A DNA stretch of 64,000 nucleotides from Thalassomonas haliotis (GTDB lineage: Bacteria; Pseudomonadota; Gammaproteobacteria; Enterobacterales; Alteromonadaceae): assembly GCF_028657945.1 (NCBI RefSeq), contig NZ_CP059693.1, positions 3,348,001-3,412,000 of the forward strand. The letters run 5' to 3'. Position 1 is the stretch's first letter. Each line of letters opens with the position of its first letter. The notes below the pieces were generated by a model, which was not told the DNA's origin, did no database searches, and saw only the letters and a list, made by a program, of their open reading frames with translations. The translations under genes were made by a program, and so were the position numbers. Shown here piece by piece: positions 51,113 to 59,224 of the stretch.

Positions 51113-52165
51113 ATGACCATCAAAACAGACGAATTACGCACGACACTGATTGAAAATTTAGTGTCCCCTGCCGAACTTGCCCGGCAGATCCCCCTAAGCC
51201 CAAAAGACGCCGATTTTATCCTCAGCAGCAGAAAGGAAATTGAAGCCATTATTAACGGTGAAGATGATCGCCTGCTGGTCATTATCGGCCCCTGCTCTAT
51301 TCATGATCCCGTGGCGGCGATTGAGTATGCGGAACAGCTCAAAGCCCTGCATGATAAATACCGGGATAACCTGTTGATCGTAATGCGGGTCTACTTTGAA
51401 AAACCCCGCACTACCGTCGGCTGGAAGGGCCTGATCAGCGATCCGGATCTGGATAAGTCATTCAAAGTCGCCAAAGGTTTAAACCTGGCCCGCAACCTGT
51501 TGGTGACCATCAACCAGATGGGCTTGCCCGCCGGCACCGAATTTTTAGATATGGTGACCGGTCAGTATATTTCCGACTTAATCGCCTGGGGTGCTATCGG
51601 CGCCAGAACCACAGAAAGCCAGGTACACAGAGAGCTAGCCTCAGCCCTGTCTTGCCCGGTAGGTTTTAAAAACGGCACCGACGGCAATGTTAAAATCGCC
51701 GTAGATGCCATTAAGGCTTCCAGCGTACCGCATGTGCTTTATTCTCCCGATAAAAGCGGCCAGATGTGTATTTACCAAACCCACGGCAACCCCCATGCCC
51801 ATGTGATTTTACGCGGCGGTAAAGCGCCTAACTACCATGCAGCAGATATCAGCGCCGCCTGTGATACTTTAAGCGGCGCCGACTTGCCGCAAAGGATCAT
51901 GGTCGATTGCAGCCACGGCAACAGCAATAAAGATCATAAGCGCCAGATCAATGTCGCCCAATCTCTGGCTGAGCAGGTAAAACAGGGAAATAACACGATT
52001 TTCGGTGTGATGGTGGAAAGCTTTATCGTTGAAGGTAAACAGTCTGTGGTTATCGACCAGCCGTTAACCTATGGTCAAAGTATTACCGATGCCTGTATCG
52101 ATTTAAACACCAGCGAAGAACTGCTGGATATACTGGCAGAAGCGGTTGAGCATCGCAAAAGCTAA
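51113..52165 (+). CDS. aroH: 3-deoxy-7-phosphoheptulonate synthase (DAHP synthase, AroH type)
   Basis: First enzyme of the shikimate pathway, condensing PEP and erythrose 4-phosphate. 350 residues. LLVIIGPCSIHDPVAAIEYA, VMRVYFEKPRTTVGWKGL and PVGFKNGTDGNVKIAVDAI are class I signatures, with SPDKSGQMCIYQTHGNPHAH and the metal ligands in VDCSHGNSNKDH. The tryptophan-regulated AroH isozyme is favoured because the sequence and the neighbourhood (ppsR) both match it. Consumes PEP made by PpsA. A composite repeat array follows directly. Confidence 0.93.
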   Translation: MTIKTDELRTTLIENLVSPAELARQIPLSPKDADFILSSRKEIEAIINGEDDRLLVIIGPCSIHDPVAAIEYAEQLKALHDKYRDNLLIVMRVYFEKPRTTVGWKGLISDPDLDKSFKVAKGLNLARNLLVTINQMGLPAGTEFLDMVTGQYISDLIAWGAIGARTTESQVHRELASALSCPVGFKNGTDGNVKIAVDAIKASSVPHVLYSPDKSGQMCIYQTHGNPHAHVILRGGKAPNYHAADISAACDTLSGADLPQRIMVDCSHGNSNKDHKRQINVAQSLAEQVKQGNNTIFGVMVESFIVEGKQSVVIDQPLTYGQSITDACIDLNTSEELLDILAEAVEHRKS

Positions 52166-52174
52166 GGATTAGCC

Positions 52175-52585
52175 CGGTAAGCACTTAACTTACGTCTGGA
52201 ACGTGTAAATTGACCGTTCGTCCTGAATATCGCTGTGCTCTGACATCCGTGTCACCACAGCATTGCTTACAGGGACGGTAAGCACTTAACTTACGTCTGG
52301 AACGTGTAAGTTGGCCGTTCGTCCTGAATATCGCTGTTCTCTGACATCCGTGTCACCACAGCATTGCTTACAGGGACGGTAAGCACTTAACTTACGTCTG
52401 GAACGTGTAAGTTGGCCGTTCGTCCTGAACATCGCTGTTCTCTGACATCCGTGTCACCACAGCATACCGTTCGTCCTGAATATCGCTGTTCTCTGACATC
52501 CGTGTCACCACAGCATACCGTTCGTCCTGAACATCGCTGTTCTCTGACATCCGTGTCACCACAGCATACCGTTCGTCCTGAACAT
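52175..52585. repeat. two-level composite tandem repeat (101-bp and 51-bp periods)
   Basis: A 101-bp unit starts with CGGTAAGCACTTAACTTACG at 52175, 52276 and 52377; its end TGCTTAC mirrors the beginning GTAAGCA. In the third unit the array switches to a 51-bp sub-unit that starts with CCGTTCGTCCTGAA at 52416, 52467, 52518 and (17 bases only) 52569. Every copy carries GCTGT/ACAGC arms around GACATCCGTGTC, a stem-loop. Copies differ by only a few substitutions. The 51-bp period is a multiple of three but the 101-bp period is not, so an encoded repeat peptide is unlikely. Confidence 0.95.
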
Positions 52586-52624
52586 AAAAAACCGCGGTAA
52601 CATGATTTGTTATCGCGGTTTTTT
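52586..52624. terminator. bidirectional terminator closing the repeat array
   Basis: AAAAAACCGCGGTAACA and TGTTATCGCGGTTTTTT pair over 17 bp (one G-T) around a 5-base loop. It ends transcripts of the phosphatase gene on the minus strand and of the array on the plus strand. Confidence 0.9.
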
Positions 52625-52653
52625 ATAACTTGTTACTCAAATTTTTGTGATCA

Positions 52654-53124
52654 TTAATCCATGCGCATCAGCAGGCCATCACTGGCATCTTCCACCAGGT
52701 CTAATACAAACTGAAAACCTCTGGCACCGCCATAATAGGGGTCCGGTACTTCCGATTCTTTATAATTTTCCGCGTAATCTAAAAACAGCTGAATTTTATG
52801 GTGCAAATGCCTGGGCGCCATACGCTGCAACGCGGCAATATTTTGCTTATCCATCGCCAGCACCAGATCAAAGTTTTCAAAATCCTGTTCGGTGACTTTA
52901 CGGGCACGCATTTTATCAAAAGAATAGCCGCGTAATTTACCGGCTTTTTGCGCCCGCTGATCGGGTTTTTCCCTGGCATGCGCTCCTACGGTCCCGGCAG
53001 AATCTACCGTTAAATTTTTGCCTAAGGTATTGATTTTATGTTTGAATACCGCTTCGGCACTGGGAGATCGACAGATATTGCCCATACAGATAAAAAGTAT
53101 ACTGTTGATTTCGTTATAATTCAT
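52654..53124 (-). CDS. low-molecular-weight protein tyrosine phosphatase
   Basis: 156 residues from the ATG at 53124 (GGAG eight bases upstream); the longer frame to 53157 is less supported. The P-loop ILFICMGNICRSPSAEAV carries the CX5R catalytic motif and VPDPYYGGARGF the general-acid Asp and Tyr residues. No adjacent tyrosine kinase or exopolysaccharide genes, so this is probably the house-keeping type (arsenate reductase-like members lack the Tyr pair). Single gene. Confidence 0.92.
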   Translation of the reverse strand: MNYNEINSILFICMGNICRSPSAEAVFKHKINTLGKNLTVDSAGTVGAHAREKPDQRAQKAGKLRGYSFDKMRARKVTEQDFENFDLVLAMDKQNIAALQRMAPRHLHHKIQLFLDYAENYKESEVPDPYYGGARGFQFVLDLVEDASDGLLMRMD

Positions 53125-53934
53125 AGGTTTAACTCCATATTTACCTGCAACTTCCATGCATTTTTCACTAACTTTGCCCCTAATGAAATCAATAACTTAT
53201 AGTTACGTTTTCGGGAATTTTTCATGGCTATTTTTATACATTTTTACTCTTAGGTAAAGTATAACTTGCTTTTTAGCGGATAAAGACTAGATGGCGAATA
53301 AAATAGCGACGAAGGTGGAAGGAAAAATCAGCCGGACGCAGCTACAATAGAGCGCTTTTTGAAGGAATGATTCGATGCCTTACGACGCAGTAGCCCCAAG
53401 CCTCCGGCACATCATTAGGATTAGCCATAATGGATACCTCTAGTAGTATCTGTTGTGGTTAGCTGCCCGGCGCTTTGCCGGTTAAACAATTGCTCTTTAG
53501 TAACTATTTACAGGTAAAGAAAAAGCACCTCCACTGGTTGTTGATAAATGGTTGTTCAACCCTTTAAGGTACAGCGCAAAACCCTATATATATACCGCAG
53601 TATCCGAGGTGTTTTTGACGGGAGCATTGCCGGGATAACTGACGACATCCCTCTTTAACCGTCAGTTTTAAAAACAATAAGTAAGTTCAGCAACTTATAT
53701 GCAGATAAAGTCAGAGCAGGCTGAAACTTGGCTTTAAACTTCCTTTATTGCTGCCACTCAGCACATCATTGTACTAATATGCCCGGTTAGTACTGTGAGT
53801 TCAAATGGTCAATGCTTTGCTGACATTCACTGTAAAAATTTCGCAATAGATTTTTTAATGAATTGTATAGCTTATCTATCAACCCATATCGAAATTCAGG
53901 GATATTGCTGTTGGCTGTGCTATCACATGGCTCT
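53125..53934. other. 810-base gene-free region with structured elements
   Basis: No supported gene (a plus-strand 64-codon frame at 53795-53989 runs into the next gene's end and has no ribosome site). AAAAGCACCTC (53521-53531) and GAGGTGTTTTT (53606-53616) are complementary with one G-T, with 75 bases between; GGATAC/GTATC arms occur near 53431-53450. This could hold a small RNA, but I have no family match. Confidence 0.35.
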
Positions 53935-54981
53935 TCAAACACTCTTTAAAAAAATGCTTTTTGAGTACCTTTTCAAATTTAAATACTGATCTTGTGTATT
54001 ACTTAGAAAAACCACATAACTATTTTTTTGCCCGGGCATCACAGCAATAAAAGCACTGAATCCAAAGATACCGCCTGCGTGCGAATAAACATTCATTCCC
54101 CCTACTTGCCATTCTTCCCAGTCAAAACCAAAGCTTTTTTCAAAAATAACGTTACGCTGCCGCTGAGATATCAAAGAATCATTCAATAATGAGTCAATCC
54201 ACCTTTTCAGATCTGGCAAATTACTTGAATATGCACCGGCCGCATAAGGAATTGCCATTTCCATATGGCTTGCACGCTTAAGTGTATCGCCACTGTAAAC
54301 GTACCCGATAGAGTGACTATTTTCCTGAGTGTTGGAGGTGCTTAAATTAAGGAAGTTTACACTTGTATTGACCATTCCAAGAGGGCTGAATATGTACGTT
54401 TGGACGTTTTCCCAATATGTTCTACCTGTGGCTTTTTCGATAATCGCCCCAAGTAAAATGTAGTTAGAATTTGAGTAGGCTTCAGCCACTCCCGGATGGA
54501 AAGCTAAGTCTTGCGCTTTAATTAAGTCTAGAAGCTCGTCCACTGAATAATGTTTTTTAATGTCAACCAGTGCTAGCAACTCAGGTATGCCGGAACGATG
54601 CTTAATCAAGTGTTCAATCGTTATTCTCCCATCGATATTTAAATGAGGCAGGTACTTGGTTACCGGATCTGAAAGGCTTTTTATTCTGCCGTCGTCAATA
54701 AGTTTGATAACGAGCAAGACGGTAAAATCTTTCGTTAATGAACCGATGCGAAATTGATCACTTGTTTTAAATTGGCGTTTTTTCTCTACATTAGCATAAC
54801 CATAAGCACCTTCATGCAAAATCTTACCATCCCGAACGGCTATAAAGACTCCTGAGTAGTCTTCCGATATGAGATAATCGTCAATCTCTTTTTTTAACGT
54901 TAACATCTCTGCATTGAGCGAAAGTGAAATAAAAAAAAGAGTGATGATGCAAGCAATGTAATTTACGCGAGTTTTATTCAT
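53935..54981 (-). CDS. serine hydrolase of the beta-lactamase (class C/PBP) fold, exported
   Basis: 348 residues. Signal peptide cut after SLNA (about residue 24). Active-site motifs of the beta-lactamase superfamily: FRIGSLTKDFT (Ser-x-x-Lys), AYSNSNYILLG (Tyr-x-Asn) and NVYSHAGGIFGFS in place of the KTG box. Compared with AmpC it looks like an esterase/D-aminopeptidase-like family rather than a true beta-lactamase. DNA is visibly AT-richer than in the core genes, with ATA and AAT codons common, in a gene-poor neighbourhood, which suggests acquisition. Single gene. Confidence 0.87.
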   Translation of the reverse strand: MNKTRVNYIACIITLFFISLSLNAEMLTLKKEIDDYLISEDYSGVFIAVRDGKILHEGAYGYANVEKKRQFKTSDQFRIGSLTKDFTVLLVIKLIDDGRIKSLSDPVTKYLPHLNIDGRITIEHLIKHRSGIPELLALVDIKKHYSVDELLDLIKAQDLAFHPGVAEAYSNSNYILLGAIIEKATGRTYWENVQTYIFSPLGMVNTSVNFLNLSTSNTQENSHSIGYVYSGDTLKRASHMEMAIPYAAGAYSSNLPDLKRWIDSLLNDSLISQRQRNVIFEKSFGFDWEEWQVGGMNVYSHAGGIFGFSAFIAVMPGQKNSYVVFLSNTQDQYLNLKRYSKSIFLKSV

Positions 54982-55563
54982 GCTTTTCCTTTAGTTAGTG
55001 CCTTTATCAAGAATTGTGCTGTCGTGTTAATATAACAATCCCTATACAAAAACAGGAACTATTTCTGGGTATGTCCGCTATTAGCCCTTGGTGCGGAAGA
55101 AAGTTTGTTAGTTAAACGACTGTTTATGGCAACCAAGTAACCAAGCATGACTAACCAAGCAAACCAAGCACAGACAGCCAAACTTTGGTAAATGTGAAAA
55201 ACTGAACTGACTTTGTACCACAGTTATTTTTACTGCCAATGGTGTTCACTATAACTCAAGCACGACGTTCTCAAAATTCCTCTTCAAAAGATCAACACCT
55301 CCTAATTGATAGCGCTGTTTAATTCGTTTTTTACAATACAGCTGCATTCAAGTGAAACAGTATGTTAACTTTATTTTTGGACACATTCTAAAATAACCGT
55401 TTAGTTCAATAGCTTGCAGTGAAAAAAATCACTTCTGTTATGTTTTTTTCTTTACCTTTATGTAAAACTATTGTTAAATGCATCATGTCTATGCTGATGC
55501 CTAGATCAAAATGACCTGCAGTCCGGCGATAATGAAATCTCCGTAAATTTAAAAGGAATTGTT
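54982..55563. other. 580-base upstream region, gene-free
   Basis: Upstream region of two divergent genes. The only pattern noticed is four AACCAAG copies at 55131, 55139, 55153 and 55162. An AAGGAATTGTT ribosome site for the next gene is at the right end; I cannot assign promoters with confidence. Confidence 0.35.
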
Positions 55564-56616
55564 ATGAAATTTAAAACCATAGTAGCGGCACTGGGCTGCT
55601 CATTATTTATCAACAGCGCCGTCAACGCGCTACCGGCAACAGAATTTTCCGAGCCGATAATGCTGAACCCGCAAATGGCCATTGTCGGTAATTCCAGCGG
55701 TTTTAGCGAATTTATCGCGTTAAATGCCACCACCTATCTGACATCCCTTTCAGTCCCTCAATATGAAACGGTGATCCAGCCACTTGAAGAACCCGAGTCC
55801 TTGTCGGCTTTAATTAATGCTTATGGCCGCGAAAATGTCACTATCGCTATTGCCAGTCCTGCAGCCAATGGCCAGGTCAGCATTATCGGCAATACTGATT
55901 TTCAGTTTTCTTCTGAGGTTGCCGGCGATGACAAGGTGATCCTCAGCTACACTGCCTTTGGTTCCTTACTCGCCAATATCATTATCGATATTTCAGTGGC
56001 AAACGGTGAAGCACCAAAACCTAACCAGCTGCCTGTAGTTAAAGATATTGCCTACGAATCCCGTTACGGCCAGGCCATTACTTTTGATCCCAGCAGCAAC
56101 GATTATGATCCCGACGGCGATAATATGTCTGTCGTGCTGGAGCCATTACAAAATAATATCGATCACGGTGTTTTAAGCCAAAATGGTAATGCACTCACTT
56201 TTACCCCTTACAATGATGGTTTTTCCGGCGGCCAAATCATTTACTACCGGGTGCATGACAGCCGCGGCGGTATCTCCAAGGAATGGCGCAGGGCGATCAT
56301 TTATGTGCGCCAGCCAAGTGGCGTATCCCTGCCCATTATCAATACCGACAGCGCCATGCTGGCCAAAGGGGAAACGGTTACTATAGACGCCCTGGCTAAC
56401 GATATCGGGGTTGAGGGCTATACCCTTAATGTGGCCATGTGGAGTCAGCAAAAAGTTTTTGAAGTGGTGAATAATAAAATCAAATACACCGCCAGCACAG
56501 ATTTTAGCGGTATCGTCTATTTGTATTACACCCTTACCGACAGCAGCGGCAATACCTTAAAATGGTCAAATGGTAATGTCAGATATGGTGAAGTCTATAT
56601 CGCCATACATGATTAA
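55564..56616 (+). CDS. secreted protein with tandem Ig/cadherin-like domains
   Basis: 350 residues. Signal peptide cut after VNA (about residue 21). N-terminal region (25-155) resembles an adhesion-type beta domain; residues about 160-260 contain PVVKDIAYESRYGQAITFDP and SSNDYDPDGDNMSVVLEPL, the Asp-x-Asp-x-Asp-x-Asn calcium-binding turn of bacterial Ig/cadherin-like repeats, and a second copy follows (ALANDIGVEGYTLNVAM; DFSGIVYLYYTLTDSSG). No sortase or LPxTG-type or C-terminal sorting tag visible. Probably an extracellular calcium-binding adhesion-like protein. No neighbours in operon. Confidence 0.82.
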   Translation: MKFKTIVAALGCSLFINSAVNALPATEFSEPIMLNPQMAIVGNSSGFSEFIALNATTYLTSLSVPQYETVIQPLEEPESLSALINAYGRENVTIAIASPAANGQVSIIGNTDFQFSSEVAGDDKVILSYTAFGSLLANIIIDISVANGEAPKPNQLPVVKDIAYESRYGQAITFDPSSNDYDPDGDNMSVVLEPLQNNIDHGVLSQNGNALTFTPYNDGFSGGQIIYYRVHDSRGGISKEWRRAIIYVRQPSGVSLPIINTDSAMLAKGETVTIDALANDIGVEGYTLNVAMWSQQKVFEVVNNKIKYTASTDFSGIVYLYYTLTDSSGNTLKWSNGNVRYGEVYIAIHD

Positions 56617-56627
56617 CCGTTTATAAG

Positions 56628-56663
56628 CCCTGTTATTGATGGTAACTAGCATCAATAACAGGG
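56628..56663 (+). terminator. 14-bp perfect hairpin, probable terminator
   Basis: CCCTGTTATTGATG and CATCAATAACAGGG pair perfectly around an 8-base loop, 12 bases after the stop of the preceding gene. No T-run follows (TGTATCG), so it may act as an RNA-end stabiliser or weak terminator. Confidence 0.65.
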
Positions 56664-56839
56664 TGTATCGCGCTTATATCGTGACACTGACCTCGCCTGG
56701 ATTGAGCTTTTCCAGCTTCAGCAGCTTCTCCTTTACTCTCAGCTAACGAAAAATACCAGCTGCAAGCAAAGTAACCCCCCGATAACCATACATTGTATTT
56801 GTTTCAACGATAAAACCCTGGCCAGAAAGCCCTGATCAC

Positions 56840-57266
56840 TGCTTTACATTTCCCGACTTTGCGTTTGTTGGCCGATATGTCAGCGCCGAACAAGCACTGT
56901 CCGACGTGTCTGACAATGCTGTCGCAGACAAGATAGATGTCATGTTTGTGGATATCGAATGCCGCGTCATTCCGGCTTTGATCTAATCCTCTTATGGACC
57001 CCTGCCCCTATTGGTGTTTGTCACCGCTTATCATCAAGATGCCATTGCCACCTTTGAAAGCCGGCTACTCGGTTATGTGTTAAAACCGATAGAACAAACC
57101 AGGTTTACCAAGTGACAAAACCTATCAGAGCCAATTTCATAAGTCCTTTCTGGTGAATGCCAGCCAGGTAACCCCCGTGCAAAAATTAAGCTTTGGCGAT
57201 CTCAGCTGATATAATCTCAAACAGGGTAAAATTACGCCTGAGCCGGCATTAGCAGGCGGTTATTGA
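56840..57266 (+). pseudogene. decayed LytTR-family response regulator
   Basis: Relic of a two-component response regulator. Frame one reads DFAFVGRYVSAEQALSDV and KIDVMFVDIECRVIPALI, then TAA (56984-56986), and continues LLVFVTAYHQDAIATFES, GYVLKPIEQTRF: the phosphorylation Asp neighbourhood, the Thr and the Lys-Pro of a REC domain. After a second stop and a frame change, FHKSFLVNASQVTPVQKL and FGDLS, stop, YNLKQGKITPE with PALAGGY is the C-terminal half of a LytTR DNA-binding domain. The linker and half of LytTR are missing. Several stops and a shift make it non-functional. Confidence 0.85.
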
Positions 57267-57420
57267 GCACTTTATCCGGCAATAGCGGCCATAAAACCGC
57301 AATGAAAAAGCTTTCATATGAAATTAATAAATTTGTCAGCCACAGGTCTTTGAAACCTCTTAATTTGTCGTCTAATCTTAAATGGCTGACTAAGTCTCAA
57401 GTTTCCAAAGGAATGGCAAA

Positions 57421-57753
57421 ATGAACAATCCAATAAGCAAACTCGATGAAATAGACAAGCTGTTAAAAACCTGGCAAGCAAGTACCTATCCCTCTTTTCA
57501 AGTCTACGAAATCATTAAAGAACTCGTTAATGAACTCAAAGCAGATGATTTTGCCCAAGACTCCTATGTCACCGAAAAACTGTCCACCTTAAGCTGGCAT
57601 ATAGACTCTATTGTTGGTGAAGGCAACGGCAATGGCCATGACGGTGAACGGCATTATGTATGGGCCCAGGGCGACTTAAACAAACTTAAGGTTATGGCCG
57701 GGCATCCGGACTTTCAAGAAGCATTATGTATGAGCCCTGCTGATGACACTTAG
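57421..57753 (+). CDS. hypothetical protein (110 aa)
   Basis: Acidic, soluble 110-residue protein; start NNPISKLDEIDKLLKTWQAS, with FQVYEIIKELVNELKADDFA and a Gly-rich turn GEGNGNGHDGE. A ribosome site (AAGGAATGGC) precedes the ATG, so a gene is plausible. No known domain, no signal, no membrane segment. It lies between a decayed regulator and the FliG-like gene (100 bases away, opposite strand), with no clear partner. Confidence 0.6.
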   Translation: MNNPISKLDEIDKLLKTWQASTYPSFQVYEIIKELVNELKADDFAQDSYVTEKLSTLSWHIDSIVGEGNGNGHDGERHYVWAQGDLNKLKVMAGHPDFQEALCMSPADDT

Positions 57754-57852
57754 CAACTGCCCCCCGGGGGAATGGAAAAAATTACCCAGCCACTCCCCCT
57801 TCGCTTTTCCCGGGAAGGCCGCCAGCAAAAGTGTGCTAACCGGCATTGGCCA

Positions 57853-58338
57853 TTAAATATAGAACCCGTCATAGGTTAAAATAATTTGCTCTTCCGCCTC
57901 AAGCTGCCGGGCCAGGTCAATCACGCCTTTACGCGCTTTTTCAATTTCTGGCAAAGCTTTGGCCTGTGCTTTTCCTGAAGAAAAGTCCAGCTCTTCCTTT
58001 AACATAGCCGCGGCATTGGCCGAAATATTAGCTAAAAATTTTTGCAAACAAGCCCCCTTAATACCGCGCAAAGCCAGGCTTAAAGTTGCTCTGGGTATTT
58101 TGGCAATTAAGACTTGCATACTGTGGTCGTCAACATAGACAAAGTCATCAAAAACGAACAGTTGCGCTTGAATTTTCTCTGCCAGCGGTAAATCCTGCAC
58201 CTGCAAGGCATTCACCATCTCATTGGCCTGTTTGGGTGGCAAACAATTCAATATCGCTGCAGCCGTTTTCACTCCATCAACGGCAATCATAGCGCCCCTT
58301 AACCTTGTTTGTCCTTTGAGCCGTTTGCCAAAAAACAT
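57853..58338 (-). CDS. stand-alone FliG C-terminal (rotor) domain protein
   Basis: 161 residues. From about residue 20 to the end it follows the middle/C-terminal part of FliG, the flagellar rotor protein: GVKTAAAILNCLPPKQANEM (middle-domain end), QAQLFVFDDFVYVDDHSMQV, IPRATLSLALRGIKGACLQK, FLANISANAAAMLKEEL (torque helix region) and GVIDLARQLEAEEQIIL. FliG's N-terminal FliF-binding domain is absent. The first 15 residues (FFGKRLKGQTRLRG) are basic and unique. GGAG lies about 12 bases before the ATG. No flagellar gene is anywhere near; the divergent neighbour (307 bases off) is the eCIS cluster. Confidence 0.85.
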   Translation of the reverse strand: MFFGKRLKGQTRLRGAMIAVDGVKTAAAILNCLPPKQANEMVNALQVQDLPLAEKIQAQLFVFDDFVYVDDHSMQVLIAKIPRATLSLALRGIKGACLQKFLANISANAAAMLKEELDFSSGKAQAKALPEIEKARKGVIDLARQLEAEEQIILTYDGFYI

Positions 58339-58645
58339 ATAAAAAAATACTCCAGAACATTATGCAGTTAGAGTTAAACCCGCCTCATAGGTTCCAAGGC
58401 CGCTGCAGCAATTACCACTAAGCGGCTATTAACAATTTTTCCGATATTTTTTTTACTTTTTTTGATTAATTGAACTACCTTTATTTACAAAAGTCATTGG
58501 CCCATGCCGTTTCAATTTTGCATTATTTTCTTTGATTGACCAATCTCTTGCCCTCAGTGATCCAGCTGTTAACTGACCGCAGTCATGTGCCGGCTTTTAT
58601 TCAATAAAAATACTAACTAAGGCGTTTTTTAGGGGTAACCTGGCA
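58339..58645. other. regulatory gap between FliG-like gene and eCIS
   Basis: Divergent intergenic region, T-rich in the middle (TTTTTTTTACTTTTTTTG near 58451). It must carry the eCIS promoter; I cannot assign boxes. The eCIS first gene has AGGGGTAACC upstream of its ATG. Confidence 0.4.
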
Positions 58646-59224
58646 ATGATCGATAAGTGCATGGATGTTCTAAAAAATCAGATCCATCAGTATTTAAAAT
58701 CACTCCCCGAGCTTAATGTTACCAGCAACGAAACCGTTGCCGTCAGTCCTCTGGTAAAAGAAGACGGCGCCGTAGTGATCCCCAAAGATCAGCTCGGACT
58801 CTCCTTGATCAATATCGAAGAAGAAAAGATCAACAAGGCGCAAAACGCGGTGAAAAAATCCGCCGACGGCCAGGTGATGTACCGCAATCCGGAAATCAAA
58901 ATAAATCTCTACATCCTGATCGCTTCCAACTTCAACGACTATGAAACCGGACTGAAATTTCTTTCCGCGGCGATGAGTTTCTTCCAGGCAAAAAGTGTCT
59001 TTATCAGCAGCAATACCCCGGACCTCGACCCTAAACTGGAAAAGCTTATTGTTGAGCTGCATACCATGGGGCTGGAGCAGCAAAATCATCTCTGGGGTTA
59101 TCTCGGCGCCAAGTACCTGCCGTCCATCTGTTATAAAGTACGCATGCTGATCATCCAGGAAGAATTGGTCAACAGCGAACAAGCCGGTGTCAGCAAGTTT
59201 GCGCTCGAAGGGAGTGGCATGTGA
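58646..59224 (+). CDS. eCIS cap-adaptor protein, DUF4255 (Pvc16/Afp16-like)
   Basis: 192-residue homologue of the Pvc16 N-terminal domain, the protein that caps or terminates the contractile tube. Recognisable: the family core NPEIKINLYILIASNFNDYE and GLKFLSAAMSFFQAKSVF, with SLINIEEEKINKAQNAV before it. Length fits the short DUF4255 proteins of MAC, Algo and Bacteroidetes-type systems, not the longer Afp16. No signal peptide, since eCIS particles assemble in the cytoplasm. First gene of the plus-strand cluster; its stop overlaps the next start (TGATG). Confidence 0.85.
   Translation: MIDKCMDVLKNQIHQYLKSLPELNVTSNETVAVSPLVKEDGAVVIPKDQLGLSLINIEEEKINKAQNAVKKSADGQVMYRNPEIKINLYILIASNFNDYETGLKFLSAAMSFFQAKSVFISSNTPDLDPKLEKLIVELHTMGLEQQNHLWGYLGAKYLPSICYKVRMLIIQEELVNSEQAGVSKFALEGSGM

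Noticed and set aside
52175-52585. CRISPR array
   Set aside because: The units are nearly identical along their whole length; there are no unique spacers and no cas genes.
52412-52600. Frame encoding 17-residue repeats VRPEHRCSLTSVSPQHT
   Set aside because: A by-product of the 51-bp period; the same DNA in the 101-bp units changes frame, and no ribosome site is present.
53795-53989. 64-codon frame before the serine hydrolase
   Set aside because: Overlaps the hydrolase C-terminus on the other strand and has no ribosome site.
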